Assembly: GCF_023554105.1 (NCBI RefSeq)
Contig: NZ_JAMJWE010000002.1
Coordinates: 186,001-250,000 of the forward strand
Direction: 5' to 3'
Length of the DNA: 64,000 nucleotides
DNA from: Brucella sp. 21LCYQ03
GTDB taxonomy: Bacteria > Pseudomonadota > Alphaproteobacteria > Rhizobiales > Rhizobiaceae
The translations under genes and the position numbers were made by a program. This document shows positions 28,135-38,148 of this stretch, in pieces (positions within the stretch are counted from its first letter, which is position 1; each line of letters begins with the position of its first letter). The notes under the pieces were generated by a model. That model was given only the letters and a program-made list of their open reading frames with translations. It was not told the DNA's origin and made no database searches.

Positions 28135-30822
28135 GTGTCGCACATCGACAGCTTTAAATGCCGCAAAACCCTTACCGTAGCCGGTAAGGAATATGTTTAC
28201 TACAGCCTGACAGAAGCCGAAAAGAACGGCTTGGAGGGCGTTTCCAAACTTCCGTTTTCCATGAAGGTTCTGCTTGAGAACCTGCTCCGCTTTGAAGATG
28301 ACCGCTCTGTGAAAAAGTCAGACATCGAAGCTGTAGCCGCATGGCTTAATGATCGTGGTTCTGCCGGCGCAGAAATCGCTTATCGCCCAGCGCGCGTTCT
28401 CATGCAGGATTTTACCGGCGTTCCAGCCGTTGTTGATCTTGCAGCCATGCGCGATGGCCTTAAGGCGCTTGGCGGCGACCCGGAAAAAATCAATCCGCTG
28501 GTTCCTGTCGATCTCGTGATCGATCACTCGGTTATCGTGGATGAATTCGGCAATCCAAGCGCGTTCAAGGCCAATGTGGACCTGGAATATCAGCGCAATG
28601 GTGAGCGTTACCGCTTCCTTAAATGGGGCCAGCAGGCATTCAAAAACTTCCGTGTTGTTCCTCCGGGCACAGGCATCTGCCATCAGGTTAACCTCGAATA
28701 TCTGGCGCAGGCCGTTTGGACCAAGGAAGAAGATGGCGTAACCATTGCTTATCCTGATACCTGCGTCGGCACAGACAGCCACACCACCATGGTCAACGGC
28801 CTCGGTGTTCTTGGTTGGGGTGTTGGTGGTATTGAAGCGGAAGCTTCGATGCTGGGTCAGCCTGTGTCCATGCTGCTGCCGGAAGTTATCGGCTTCCGTC
28901 TGACCGGTAAGGTCAAAGAAGGCGTAACTGCAACCGATCTGGTGCTTACTGTTACACAGATGCTGCGCAAAAAAGGCGTGGTTGGCAAATTCGTTGAGTT
29001 CTTTGGCCCCGGCCTCGACAATATGACGCTCGCTGATCGCGCAACCATTGCAAACATGGGTCCTGAATATGGCGCGACCTGTGGTTTCTTCCCGATCGAC
29101 AAAGAGACACTCAACTACATGAACACGACCGGTCGCGAAGAAGACCGTATCGCGCTTGTAGAAGCCTATTCGCGTGCGCAGGGCATGTGGCGCGAAGCAG
29201 ATAGCGCTGAACCAGTATTCACTGATGTTCTCGAACTGGATATGAGTGAAGTCGTTCCATCGATGGCTGGTCCAAAGCGTCCGGAAGGCCGTATTGCGCT
29301 GGAAAATATCGCATCGGGCTTCGCGACCTCGCTTGAAACTGAATACAAAAAGACCACCGGCCAGAGCGCACGTTATGCGGTTGAGGGCGAGGATTTTGAT
29401 CTCGGTCATGGCGATGTCGCCATTGCTGCGATCACCTCTTGCACCAACACCTCGAACCCAAGCGTGCTGATTGCTGCCGGTCTTTTGGCACGCAACGCAG
29501 TCGCCAAGGGTCTCAAGACCAAGCCATGGGTCAAGACCTCGCTCGCTCCTGGGTCTCAGGTGGTTGCCGCTTATCTTGAATCGGCTGGTCTGCAGAAAGA
29601 TCTTGATGCGCTCGGCTTCAACCTTGTTGGTTTCGGCTGCACGACCTGTATCGGTAACTCCGGCCCATTGCCTGCACCGATCTCCAAGACGATCAACGAA
29701 AAGGGTCTGATTGCAGCAGCTGTTTTGTCCGGCAACCGTAACTTTGAAGGCCGCGTTTCTCCTGACGTTCAGGCGAATTATCTCGCTTCGCCGCCACTGG
29801 TTGTAGCTCATGCGCTTGCAGGTACGGTCACGAAAGACCTGACCAAGGAGCCGCTTGGCGAAGATCAGAACGGTAATCCGGTATTCCTGCGCGATATCTG
29901 GCCTTCATCGGCTGAAATTCAGGATTTCATTGCCAAGAACGTAACCCGTAAAATCTTCTCGGAGAAATATGCGGACGTGTTCAAGGGTGACGAAAACTGG
30001 CAGGCCGTTCAGGTGCCAGCAGGCCAAACCTATGCATGGGACGACAACTCGACCTATGTGCAGAACCCGCCCTACTTCGTGGGCATGGGAAAGTCGGCTG
30101 GTACGATCGCGGACGTCAAGGGCGCGCGTGTCCTGGGCCTCTTCGGCGACAAGATCACCACCGACCATATTTCGCCTGCAGGCTCAATCAAGGCACAGTC
30201 GCCAGCTGGCAAGTATTTGCTTGATCATGGCGTCGGCATTGCCGACTTCAACCAGTACGGCACACGCCGCGGCAACCATGAAGTGATGATGCGCGGCACC
30301 TTCGCAAATATCCGTATTCGCAACCACATGCTGGGTGAAAATGGACGTGAAGGCGGTTACACCATTCACTATCCGTCGAAGGAAGAAACCTCGATCTATG
30401 ATGCTGCCATGCAGTATAAGGCCGAAGGTGTTCCGCTTGTCGTGTTCGCGGGCGTCGAATATGGCAATGGCTCGTCGCGTGACTGGGCTGCAAAGGGCAC
30501 CAATTTGCTTGGCGTGAAAGCCGTGATTGCACAGTCGTTTGAGCGTATTCACCGCTCCAACCTTGTTGGCATGGGCATTGTGCCTTTCGTCTTCGAGGAA
30601 GGCACAAGCTGGCAGACACTGGGTCTGAAGGGTGACGAAATCGTCTCCATCGAAGGCCTTGCCGATGTGCGTCCACGTCAGAAGGTCGAAGCTTCGATCA
30701 CTTATGCCGATGGCACGGTGAAGAAGGTTCCACTGATCTGCCGTATCGATACACTGGACGAGCTCGACTACATGAAGAACGGCGGCATTCTGCAGACCGT
30801 TCTGCGCGATCTCGCTGCTTAA
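28135..30822 (+). CDS. acnA: Aconitate hydratase A
   Basis: TCA-cycle enzyme interconverting citrate and isocitrate through a [4Fe-4S] cluster; 895 residues, the usual AcnA/IRP1-type length. Cluster Cys ligands are in SCTNTSNPS and in [11 protein letters not shown]; the C-terminal swivel domain has [11 protein letters not shown] and the substrate-binding [10 protein letters not shown] region. The start is GTG 28135 with AAGGA eight bases before it, buried in a perfect inverted repeat. AcnA-type aconitases can act as RNA-binding proteins when they lose their cluster, which makes the leader hairpin of interest, but no such link is shown here. Confidence 0.97.
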   Translation: MSHIDSFKCRKTLTVAGKEYVYYSLTEAEKNGLEGVSKLPFSMKVLLENLLRFEDDRSVKKSDIEAVAAWLNDRGSAGAEIAYRPARVLMQDFTGVPAVVDLAAMRDGLKALGGDPEKINPLVPVDLVIDHSVIVDEFGNPSAFKANVDLEYQRNGERYRFLKWGQQAFKNFRVVPPGTGICHQVNLEYLAQAVWTKEEDGVTIAYPDTCVGTDSHTTMVNGLGVLGWGVGGIEAEASMLGQPVSMLLPEVIGFRLTGKVKEGVTATDLVLTVTQMLRKKGVVGKFVEFFGPGLDNMTLADRATIANMGPEYGATCGFFPIDKETLNYMNTTGREEDRIALVEAYSRAQGMWREADSAEPVFTDVLELDMSEVVPSMAGPKRPEGRIALENIASGFATSLETEYKKTTGQSARYAVEGEDFDLGHGDVAIAAITSCTNTSNPSVLIAAGLLARNAVAKGLKTKPWVKTSLAPGSQVVAAYLESAGLQKDLDALGFNLVGFGCTTCIGNSGPLPAPISKTINEKGLIAAAVLSGNRNFEGRVSPDVQANYLASPPLVVAHALAGTVTKDLTKEPLGEDQNGNPVFLRDIWPSSAEIQDFIAKNVTRKIFSEKYADVFKGDENWQAVQVPAGQTYAWDDNSTYVQNPPYFVGMGKSAGTIADVKGARVLGLFGDKITTDHISPAGSIKAQSPAGKYLLDHGVGIADFNQYGTRRGNHEVMMRGTFANIRIRNHMLGENGREGGYTIHYPSKEETSIYDAAMQYKAEGVPLVVFAGVEYGNGSSRDWAAKGTNLLGVKAVIAQSFERIHRSNLVGMGIVPFVFEEGTSWQTLGLKGDEIVSIEGLADVRPRQKVEASITYADGTVKKVPLICRIDTLDELDYMKNGGILQTVLRDLAA

Positions 30823-30841
30823 TCAGCGCGTTCATAAAACG

Positions 30842-30871
30842 AAAAGCCGCTGGAGAAATCCGGCGGCTTTA
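30842..30871 (+). terminator. Bidirectional terminator between acnA and the small convergent gene
   Basis: AAAGCCGC (30843-30850) and GCGGCTTT (30863-30870) with a 12-base loop; A-rich on the left and T-rich on the right. It serves acnA on the plus strand and can serve the gene ending at 30876 on the minus strand. Confidence 0.8.
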
Positions 30872-30875
30872 CCAT

Positions 30876-31094
30876 TTATAGCCCCGAACGAATCATTTCC
30901 CTGATTTTCAAAGCCTTCTCAAAGTGATCGAGCTTATGCGTTTTGATCCACCATTCCGCTGCTTCCATAAGCAAGTCTGGGTCTGAGTTCTTATTGGCAA
31001 AGAATGCATAAAAGGAAATGCCGACGGTCTCGCCCTTCTTCGCGATTTTCTCATCGCAAATAGAGATGGCCTTTTCTCTTAAACTCGCCCTCAT
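30876..31094 (-). CDS. Small conserved protein of unknown function
   Basis: Protein of 72 residues with no signal peptide or membrane segment. Sequence features: MRASLREKAISICDEKIAKK, GISFYAFFANKN and HKLDHFEKALKIREM. It resembles a short Rhizobiales family that I recall as DUF6500, but that number is uncertain. GTG 31100, two codons upstream, is an alternative start, with AGGA four bases before it. It is convergent with acnA and shares its terminator. Confidence 0.65.
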   Translation of the reverse strand: MRASLREKAISICDEKIAKKGETVGISFYAFFANKNSDPDLLMEAAEWWIKTHKLDHFEKALKIREMIRSGL

Positions 31095-31284
31095 ATTCAC
31101 TCAGTCCTGTGCCTATATAATTGTGCGTAAGCGACGCTTATCGCAAGCCAGCTCAATCGTGGGATAAAAGAAACACCCATATGACAAAAACTGCGACAAA
31201 TCTCACTGCAACGTGACTTCCTATTGATCGTCGCAATTCCTACATAATAGATGTCAGCGTCAATTATAACAGGATGAAACCAAA

Positions 31285-32103
31285 GTGACCTTCCACTCCC
31301 CTTTCAATGGGACATATACATGGCTTTCCGACGAGTGCGCTCCCGGTCTGCGTTGTGTTTGTGCTGCGCTGGGGATGGCGTTCACTGGTTGCCTGTCAAT
31401 GAGTGGCGCTGCAAAGGCACAAGACAACAGCACGCGCACATCGGTGCTTGAGCTTTATACCAGTCAAGGCTGTAAATCCTGCCCGCAGGCCGACAAGAAT
31501 CTGGCATCCTATGCCGATGATCCAAACGTCTTGGCGCTGTCGTTTCACGTCAATTACTGGGATTATATGGGCTGGCGAGATACGCTGGCCTCTCAGGATA
31601 ATACTGACCGCCAGAATGCCTATCGCAATTCATTCAATGCGAAGATGGTTTATACGCCTCAGGCCATCGTCAATGGTGCTGCCGAGATGAACGGCAACAA
31701 CGCTGACGTCGTGAAAAATCATCTTTCGAAAAACAAACTTAACGTGCCTGTTTCAATCAAAAAACTCGATGATGGTCGGCTCTCCATCGAGATTGCTAAG
31801 GGCGAAAAGCCAAAGACGCCTATACATGTTGTGATGTTTTATCTGCGCGATTCGGTGACGATACCAATTGACAAAGGCGAAAATGCCGGACAGTCGGTTA
31901 CCTATCGAAATACAGTCATGGACATTAACACCATCGGCATGTGGGATGGTGAAGCGCTGAAGATTGAATTGCCAGCGTCCGAACTCACGCGCAAAGACGT
32001 CACAGGCTGCGCTATCGTTTTACAAGAAAGCAATAGCGATAAGGCTCTGGGTCCAATTCATGGTGCTGCGATATACAAACAGCAAAGCCAGTTGTCCCTT
32101 TAA
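31285..32103 (+). CDS. DUF1223-domain thioredoxin-like exported protein
   Basis: Protein of 272 residues; a hydrophobic stretch around residues 25-45 ending near AKA looks like a signal peptide with an extended N-region. The mature N-terminus VLELYTSQGCKSCPQADKNL carries a CxxC motif and is the DUF1223 signature; FHVNYWDYMGWRD and YTPQAIVNG follow, as in that family. Such proteins are thioredoxin-fold, probably periplasmic, with redox activity unproven. The start is GTG 31285 with AGGATGA seven bases upstream. Later ATGs could give a shorter signal peptide. Confidence 0.82.
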   Translation: MTFHSPFNGTYTWLSDECAPGLRCVCAALGMAFTGCLSMSGAAKAQDNSTRTSVLELYTSQGCKSCPQADKNLASYADDPNVLALSFHVNYWDYMGWRDTLASQDNTDRQNAYRNSFNAKMVYTPQAIVNGAAEMNGNNADVVKNHLSKNKLNVPVSIKKLDDGRLSIEIAKGEKPKTPIHVVMFYLRDSVTIPIDKGENAGQSVTYRNTVMDINTIGMWDGEALKIELPASELTRKDVTGCAIVLQESNSDKALGPIHGAAIYKQQSQLSL

Positions 32104-32559
32104 TCGGAACAAAGAACAGCAGCGATATGCTGTTTCCAATTCCTCATTCAGCTCAGTTCTGGCAATTTTTCCGGGAATTTTGTGTCGCTAAGAAAGTGAT
32201 CCAGCAGGAGTTGGTTCGGCTCAGGCAGTCCTTTGGGCGGGGGGCTTGGGGTGGACATACCTGAACCGAACCGTCTCAGGCAACACGCTGATATTTATCC
32301 TACAATCAGGCCAGAATGCGAATTTGGCAAGGCTAAAATGTGGCCAGCAATCACCATTGAGAACAGACATTCTCTTTTCGTGATCATCTAATATACAACT
32401 AATAGGGAGTAGTTTTGTATAGACCAATCAGAGAGTGAGCGCTAGCCTTCAAACTCAACCTTGCAAAAATTTAATAAAAGCATCAACATACCGTCATGAG
32501 GTGATCTGCTTCTCCCGCCTCGTTTCCTTCATGACCCATTTCGCGATGAAAGGAACACA
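32104..32559. other. Intergenic stretch with inverted repeat and G-rich loop
   Basis: No convincing gene. GGTTCGGCTCAGG (32213-32225) and CCTGAACCGAACC (32260-32272) are inverted repeats matching at 12 of 13 positions. Their 34-base loop contains a G-rich run (32235-32253) with tracts of three to six G. A minus-strand frame of 68 codons overlaps it but has no family features. A small dyad GAGAA/TTCTC lies near 32360. Confidence 0.5.
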
Positions 32560-32964
32560 ATGGATATTCCAAGCGCTGCGAATGAAGATCAATCATCGCA
32601 ACCCATTTCTCCTACATCGGCAACGCCAAAAGTAATTCCTCTTGGCCCATCACGTCCGCAATCGCCGACGGTTAGTTTTGACAGGCACGAACTGGGAAAA
32701 ATCCTCAATATTTATGGCCGCATGGTCGCAACAGGCGCGTGGCGCGATTACGCCATCGACCACCTTGCCGACAGAGCAGTTTTCTCCATCTTTCGGCGCG
32801 CCAGCGAAGTTCCGTTGTTTCGTGTTGAGAAAAACCCGAAGCTTGCGAACAAGCAGGGTGCCTATTCGGTTATTGCCGCAAGTGGGCTTGTTATGAAACG
32901 CGGACACGAACTGGAACGCGTGCTGCGCGTTTTCGACAAAAGCCTCAAGCTTGTAGGCAATTAA
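32560..32964 (+). CDS. DUF2794-domain protein
   Basis: Cytosolic protein of 134 residues, function unknown, conserved across alpha-proteobacteria. After a Pro/Ser-rich N-terminus of about 38 residues, the domain reads VSFDRHELGKILNIYGRMVA, WRDYAIDHL, VFSIFRRASEVP and KQGAYSVIAASG, which is the DUF2794 pattern. It is followed by two tandem REP-like hairpins. Confidence 0.85.
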   Translation: MDIPSAANEDQSSQPISPTSATPKVIPLGPSRPQSPTVSFDRHELGKILNIYGRMVATGAWRDYAIDHLADRAVFSIFRRASEVPLFRVEKNPKLANKQGAYSVIAASGLVMKRGHELERVLRVFDKSLKLVGN

Positions 32965-32967
32965 GAA

Positions 32968-33008
32968 GCGCATTTTATCGGAAAGCCGTTCACACCTTTC
33001 GGGATGCT
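32968..33008. repeat. REP-like palindrome, degenerate copy
   Basis: Begins GCGCATTTTATCGGAAAG and ends CTTTCGGGATGC, a decayed version of the element at 33019-33063. The two lie in tandem between convergent genes. Confidence 0.6.
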
Positions 33009-33018
33009 GCTCTTTTTG

Positions 33019-33063
33019 ACGCGCATCTTATCCGAAAACCGCTTCGCACTTTTCGGGATGCGC
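33019..33063. repeat. REP-like palindrome (GCGCATC...GATGCGC family)
   Basis: Arms GCGCATC and GATGCGC with inner CCGAAAA/TTTTCGG around CCGCTTCGCAC. Related copies are at 32968-33008, 42550-42592 and 44618-44664. This type of intergenic palindrome is widespread in Rhizobiales. Confidence 0.7.
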
Positions 33064-33068
33064 TTTTA

Positions 33069-33608
33069 TTAAGTCAGAGGCATCGGTCCGGGATCAACCG
33101 AGCAGCCACCATTGAGCGGCAACTGCATGAGCACCGTATCAAGCCAGCGCCCATGCTTGAAGCCCGATCCCTGAATGCGCCCACAATGAACATAGCCGAG
33201 GCTCTCATGCAGCTTCACGGAGCCTATATTGTGCTCGCCATCGCCAACCACTGCCAGTAACTGCCGGAAGCCGAGCGCTGTTGCGCGTTTGATCAGTTCA
33301 CCAAGCAAAAGCTTGCCGACGCCCTTCCCCTTCGCATCGGGTGCGATATAGATCGAATCCTCCGCAAGCCAGCGATAGGCGGGGCGGGTGCGGAAATAGC
33401 TGATATAGGCATAGCCCAGAACAAACCCGTTTTCTTCGGCAACCAGAATTGGAAAGCCTTGTTCGACAAAGCTATCAAAGCGGCGTGTCATGTCTTCAAG
33501 CGTCGGCGGCTCGAGATCATAGGAACCTGAGCCGTTCAGCACGGCTTCGGTATAGATGGTTGTTATGGCTTCAATGTCGGTGGGATGAAAGTCGCGAATA
33601 TGGGGCAT
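33069..33608 (-). CDS. GNAT-family N-acetyltransferase (phosphinothricin-acetyltransferase-like)
   Basis: Acetyl-CoA-dependent acetyltransferase of 179 residues. The order of motifs fits the PAT/YncA subgroup: IRDFHPTDIEAITTIYTEAV at the start, FRTRPAYRW, SIYIAPDAKGKGVGKLLL (acetyl-CoA loop QxxGxG/A type) and HESLGYVHCGRI. Typical substrates of this group are phosphinothricin or methionine sulfoximine/sulfone; the true substrate is unknown. Convergent with the DUF2794 gene, with tandem REP-like hairpins between. Confidence 0.87.
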   Translation of the reverse strand: MPHIRDFHPTDIEAITTIYTEAVLNGSGSYDLEPPTLEDMTRRFDSFVEQGFPILVAEENGFVLGYAYISYFRTRPAYRWLAEDSIYIAPDAKGKGVGKLLLGELIKRATALGFRQLLAVVGDGEHNIGSVKLHESLGYVHCGRIQGSGFKHGRWLDTVLMQLPLNGGCSVDPGPMPLT

Positions 33609-33672
33609 ATGGGCCGGGACTCAGTTTGAAATTGCCCGCTGAGAATGACTCCAAGCATTCATTTTGAAAAGC

Positions 33673-33702
33673 AAAAAGGGCAGCGTTTCCGCTGCCCTTT
33701 CA
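33673..33702 (-). terminator. Rho-independent terminator after the Bax-inhibitor-1 gene
   Basis: AAAGGGCAGCG (33675-33685), loop TTTC, CGCTGCCCTTT (33690-33700): an 11-bp perfect stem. On the minus strand it is followed by TTTTTGC. Confidence 0.87.
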
Positions 33703-33723
33703 AATTCTTATAGCTCAGACTGA

Positions 33724-34506
33724 TTAGTCACGGTTGCCCATGAACTGAAGCAGGAACATGAACATGTTGATGAAGTCGAGGTACAGACGCAGCGCGCCCA
33801 TAACGACCTTACGGCCCTGCGATTCAGCAGAATCACCTTCGAAGTACATTTCCTTGATCGACTGTGTGTCGTAAGCGGTCAAACCTGCGAAGATCAGAAC
33901 GCCGATCACCGAGATTGCAAACTGCAGCGCGGTGGAGCCGAGGAAGATGTTAACGACCGAAGCAATGATCAGGCCAAACAGACCCATCATCAGGAACGAG
34001 CCCATAGCCGACAGGTCGCGCTTGGTTGTGTAGCCGTAAAGCGACAGCGCACCAAACGAGGCAGCGGTTACGAAGAAGGTGCGAACGATGCTCTGACCGG
34101 TGTAAACCAGAAAGATCGACGACAGCGAGAGACCAACGAGCGCTGCGTAGCCCCAGAAAACGGCGCTAGCTGTACCAACCGAAAGACGCTCAATGCGGAA
34201 GCTCAGGAAGAATACGGCAGCCAACGGCGCGAGCATAACAACCCAGCGCAGTGGCGATGTGTAAAGTGCTGCACCAAGTGCGGTAAGCATCTTGCCGTTT
34301 GACATCTGTGCAACCGCAGCCGACGGATCGGTTGTGACAGCCAGCGACGAAACAGCCAAAGCAGCAAGGCCGGTAACAACCAGACCAATTGCCATCATAT
34401 TGTAGACGCCGAGCATATAGCTGCGGAGGCCCTGATCGATGTCGGCACCAACACGAGCGCCACCTACCGGCCTCTGCTGTGCCTGAATATTGCGAAAGTC
34501 AGCCAT
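33724..34506 (-). CDS. Bax inhibitor-1/YccA family membrane protein
   Basis: Polytopic inner-membrane protein of 260 residues with about seven membrane segments. Family features: FFVTAASFGALSLYGYTTKRDLSAMGSF in segment pairs, and the C-terminal LTAYDTQSIKEMY carrying the conserved Asp, then ALRLYLDFINMF. Members act as proton-sensitive calcium leak channels or regulators of FtsH; the role here is unknown. The gap of 233 bases to the ABC permease gene and the terminator behind it make it a single-gene unit. Confidence 0.92.
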   Translation of the reverse strand: MADFRNIQAQQRPVGGARVGADIDQGLRSYMLGVYNMMAIGLVVTGLAALAVSSLAVTTDPSAAVAQMSNGKMLTALGAALYTSPLRWVVMLAPLAAVFFLSFRIERLSVGTASAVFWGYAALVGLSLSSIFLVYTGQSIVRTFFVTAASFGALSLYGYTTKRDLSAMGSFLMMGLFGLIIASVVNIFLGSTALQFAISVIGVLIFAGLTAYDTQSIKEMYFEGDSAESQGRKVVMGALRLYLDFINMFMFLLQFMGNRD

Positions 34507-34739
34507 GACTTAAATCCTTTTGCGTTGTCCCGTCCGGTGTCGAGGTCAGGCTCTTTTCGAGCCGCTCCCAGGCGCCGCTGGCGGGACCCCAGCATGCCTG
34601 CGTTTTATTATGGGGATTTTGCCGCTCTCACACAAGTACCACTTGAAAAAAATCGTGATGATGCTGGTTGAAATACGGATCGCATTATCCATGCGATCCA
34701 AAGGCTTAAGCGATTTTAAGCTTCCACATTACAAATGCT

Positions 34740-37289
34740 TCATAAGGTGCGGAGCACATTTGCAGGCTTCTGACCCAGCACCCGCCATGTTCCGGCAAGA
34801 CCGAAACCGACAGTCAGCACCAGAGCAACCCCAACCGTCATCAGTGCAACATCCGGTAGAAACTGTGCTTTGAGCTTCATCACTTCCACAACCACATACC
34901 AGCCCGCGACACCACCTGCGACCAGCGCAAAGACCGCGGTTGCCAGACCCAGCAGCATATATTCAATGATATAGGCGCTGATCAGCGTGCCACGCGTGGC
35001 ACCTAACGTTTTCAACACCACCGCATCATGAACGCGGGCGCGGTTGCCTGCAGCCAAAGCGCCACCCAGCACCAACACTGAAGCGGCAAGCGCGATGGAT
35101 GCCGCCGCGCGGATTGCCGTTGCAAGCTGACTAATCAGATCGTTTGCAACATCCAGCGCATCGGTCACGCTGACGGTGGTAACCGCTGGCCATGTTTTGG
35201 TAACCTGTCGCAAAACATCCGGTGCCAGATTTTTCTGACCATCAGGAATGGTCAGCGTTGCAAGCCATGTGGCAGGCGCCCCGGCAAATGTGTTGGGCGA
35301 GAACACCATGACGAAATTCATCGCCAGCGTTTCCCATTGCAACTGCCGGAAGCTTGCGATTTTGGCATTGATATTACGGCCAAGCACATTGACCGTAACC
35401 ATGTCGCCAACTTTCAGACCCAGTTCCTTGCCTTCACGTTCGGCAAAGGACACAAGCGGTTCGCCGGAGTAATTTTCGGGCCACCATTCGCCTTCGGTCA
35501 GCGTCGAGTTTTCAGGAACCTTGTCGGCAAATGTGATGCCACGATCACCACGCAGCACCCATGCAGCCTCAGGCGGGATGGTCATGTCACGAACATTGGT
35601 GCCGTTGAAAGCAACGATGCGGCCACGCAGCATAGGGCCGGAAGTCAGTTTGCCGTCCGGCACAATGCCGCTGACAAGCTTGGTGAAATCGCCAATGTCG
35701 TTGTTCTGAATATCGACAAAGAAGAAGTCCGGCGCTTGTGCAGGGATATTCTCCGTCACCTGACGCCGAAGATTACCGTCTATGAGCGCAATTGCTACCA
35801 TTAGCGTGAGGCCGAGGCCGAGCGAAAGCACAACAGAAGGTGTCAGCGCGCCGGGACGATAGATATTGCCAATGGCCAGACGAAAGGCGGTCGAGCGCGT
35901 GCGCGGCGCACGGCGAGCCAGCCAGCGGATACCGTCCGCGACCAGCCGCAGAACACCAAAGGCAGCGATTGATGAGACGATGAAGATCGCTGCAATCCGC
36001 CTGTCATAAGCGACATAAAGCGCAAGACCGGCCAAGGCGGCAATCAGCAGAACGGCCAACGCCAAATAGAGAAATGGCGGCAATCCGCGTTGCTCAAAGC
36101 CCTGTTCGCGGAAAAGCGCCGTTGCAGGAATTTCACGCGCACGACCAAGCGGTATGATCGCAAAGGCAAGCGTTGTGATGAGACCAAACACGGCTGCCAA
36201 GGCGAGTGCATCGGGGAAGAAACCGCCGCCGCCCGCAACCGGCAGATAATTGGCAAGCGCCAAAGCGGCTGCAAATGGGATGATTGCCGCAAGTACCAGC
36301 CCGATCGCAATCCCAATCAGACCGATGACCATGATCTGCACCAGATAGACCAGCACGGCAAAACGCGCCGGCGCGCCCAGTGATTTAAACGTCGCAATCA
36401 CGCCGCGCTTGCCATCAAGATAAGCACGCACTGCATTAGCAACGCCAACACCGCCGACGATCAAGGCGGTCAGGCCGACCAGCGTGAGAAACTGTGAAAA
36501 GCGTTCGATATTGGCGGTCAGCGCCGGTGCCGCGTTGTTGCGCGAACGGATATTCCAGCCAGCGTCGGGAAAGTCGGCGGTAGCGCGTTCACGCAGTTGA
36601 GCGATTGCAGAATCAGGCGCACCATCGGGCAAGGCCACCTTATAAATATGATCGACAAGGCTTCCGGGCTGGATCAGACCGGATGCGCGAAGACCATCTA
36701 TTGAAACCAGAAAGCGCGGTGCAAAATTGAAACCTGACGACAGAAGGTCAGGCTCGCTTTCGATCAGTGCGCGCAGTTCAAATGTTTCCGAACCGAGCAG
36801 AACTTTCGTTCCAAGCTTCACACCCATGCGATTGAGGAAGTCCTGACTGACAGCAGCACCATAAGCGCCGTCCTGCTGCTTCGTCATGTCCTCAAACGAA
36901 AGTTCCGGTGCGACCTTCAACGCACCATAGAGCGGATAAACAGCATCAACCGCCTTCACCTCGACCAACGACTGATCGGAGCCATCCGGCAGACGCGCCA
37001 TTGAGCGCATGGTCGCGCTTTCAGCAACCGTGCCTTGGCTGTCTATGAAAGCACGCTCTTCAGCACTTGCTTCGCGTTGGTTAAGCGCAAAACTGACATC
37101 ACCACCAAGAATGCTCTGGCCTTCTGCGGCAATGCCAGTGCTGACGGAACGTGCAACTGAGTTGACGCCACCAATTGCTGCGACACCCAGCGCGATACAA
37201 GCCAGAAAAATATAGAAGCCGGAAAGCCCGCCGCGCATTTCGCGCAGCGCAAAGCGAAGAGCTAATGAAAATGAGGCAAGTTTGCTCAT
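34740..37289 (-). CDS. FtsX-type ABC transporter permease (YbbP-like)
   Basis: Large permease (849 residues) of the type-VII/MacB-FtsX class. It starts with a membrane segment after RFALREMRGG, followed by a periplasmic domain, then groups of membrane segments around residues 260-480, a second extracytoplasmic region, and three closing segments. The final part contains the FtsX-like VLKTLGATRGTLISAY motif, also present as FKSLGAPARFAVL in the first half. Its start overlaps the stop of the ATPase gene by ATGA. Together with the ATPase and the divergent TesA-like esterase it matches the YbbA-YbbP-TesA neighbourhood known in many proteobacteria; cargo unknown. Confidence 0.9.
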   Translation of the reverse strand: MSKLASFSLALRFALREMRGGLSGFYIFLACIALGVAAIGGVNSVARSVSTGIAAEGQSILGGDVSFALNQREASAEERAFIDSQGTVAESATMRSMARLPDGSDQSLVEVKAVDAVYPLYGALKVAPELSFEDMTKQQDGAYGAAVSQDFLNRMGVKLGTKVLLGSETFELRALIESEPDLLSSGFNFAPRFLVSIDGLRASGLIQPGSLVDHIYKVALPDGAPDSAIAQLRERATADFPDAGWNIRSRNNAAPALTANIERFSQFLTLVGLTALIVGGVGVANAVRAYLDGKRGVIATFKSLGAPARFAVLVYLVQIMVIGLIGIAIGLVLAAIIPFAAALALANYLPVAGGGGFFPDALALAAVFGLITTLAFAIIPLGRAREIPATALFREQGFEQRGLPPFLYLALAVLLIAALAGLALYVAYDRRIAAIFIVSSIAAFGVLRLVADGIRWLARRAPRTRSTAFRLAIGNIYRPGALTPSVVLSLGLGLTLMVAIALIDGNLRRQVTENIPAQAPDFFFVDIQNNDIGDFTKLVSGIVPDGKLTSGPMLRGRIVAFNGTNVRDMTIPPEAAWVLRGDRGITFADKVPENSTLTEGEWWPENYSGEPLVSFAEREGKELGLKVGDMVTVNVLGRNINAKIASFRQLQWETLAMNFVMVFSPNTFAGAPATWLATLTIPDGQKNLAPDVLRQVTKTWPAVTTVSVTDALDVANDLISQLATAIRAAASIALAASVLVLGGALAAGNRARVHDAVVLKTLGATRGTLISAYIIEYMLLGLATAVFALVAGGVAGWYVVVEVMKLKAQFLPDVALMTVGVALVLTVGFGLAGTWRVLGQKPANVLRTL

Positions 37290-38026
37290 GCGCCAGCCAC
37301 CGCTGTTTCAAGCGCTGGCTCTTTTCGGGCAGGTTCTTCAATGCGGCCGGAACGGACCGGAATTTCCTGATCGCAACGCGCTGCAAGCGATGGATCATGC
37401 GTGACAAGCACCATGGTCAGGCCATTTTCACGCTGTTTGGAAAACAAAAGATCGGCGATCTGTCGACCTGTGGCCGTGTCGAGGTTGCCTGTTGGCTCAT
37501 CAGCAATCAGAATTTTCGGGCTTGGCGCAAGCGCACGGGCAATCGCCACACGCTGCTGCTCACCACCGGAAAGTTCTGAGGGATAATGCGTGAGACGCTC
37601 ACCAAGGCCGACGGCACGCAATTCGCGCTCTGCCACTTCAAACGCATCTCTGCGGCCTGCAAGCTCAAGTGGCACGGCGACATTTTCGAGTGCCGTCATA
37701 TTCGGAATGAGATGGAAAGACTGGAACACGATCCCGATATTCGCACCGCGAAATGCTGCTGCCTGATCCTCGGTCATTTGGCTTATGGTTTCGCCTGCGA
37801 TCTTCACCTTGCCCTGATCGATATGCTCAAGACCGGCCAGCACCATCAACAGTGTAGACTTGCCCGAGCCCGACGGGCCGACGATACCAACAGAGCGCCC
37901 CTGGGCAATGGAAAGCGAGACACCTTTAAGCACATGCACCGATGATGCCGCATGTCCCAGAGTCAGATGAACATTCTCTAGCTCGATGATCGGGCCATGA
38001 TTTAGCGAAGTCACCTGTTCCGTCAC
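37286..38026 (-). CDS. ABC transporter ATP-binding protein (YbbA/LolD-type)
   Basis: ATPase of 246 residues. Walker A is GPSGSGKSTLL, the signature LSGGEQQRVAIARAL, Walker B ILIADEPTGNLD, and the H-loop LVTHDPSLAARC. The FRGANIGIVFQSFHLIPNMTA region is typical of the MacB/LolD mechanotransmission group. It partners with the following permease through an ATGA overlap. It is divergent from the esterase gene; the 120-base gap must hold both promoters. Confidence 0.92.
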   Translation of the reverse strand: MTEQVTSLNHGPIIELENVHLTLGHAASSVHVLKGVSLSIAQGRSVGIVGPSGSGKSTLLMVLAGLEHIDQGKVKIAGETISQMTEDQAAAFRGANIGIVFQSFHLIPNMTALENVAVPLELAGRRDAFEVAERELRAVGLGERLTHYPSELSGGEQQRVAIARALAPSPKILIADEPTGNLDTATGRQIADLLFSKQRENGLTMVLVTHDPSLAARCDQEIPVRSGRIEEPARKEPALETAVAGA

Positions 38027-38148
38027 GCGTTTTTCTTCCTATATGAATATTAAGAGCCAAAGCGCGTCACAAAAATGATCTTGTTTTGCGCAAGAAGGAA
38101 TCATGTAGGTGGATCCACCACCAATTAGCTAGATATGGGTTGCTAACG

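Noticed and set aside
28318-29811. A 497-codon minus-strand frame across acnA
   Set aside because: Fully antisense to a clear aconitase gene; its translation shows no domain and has shadow-type composition.
32221-32427. Minus-strand 68-codon frame in the 32.1-32.6 kb gap
   Set aside because: No ribosome-binding site or family pattern; overlaps the inverted repeat and G-rich loop.
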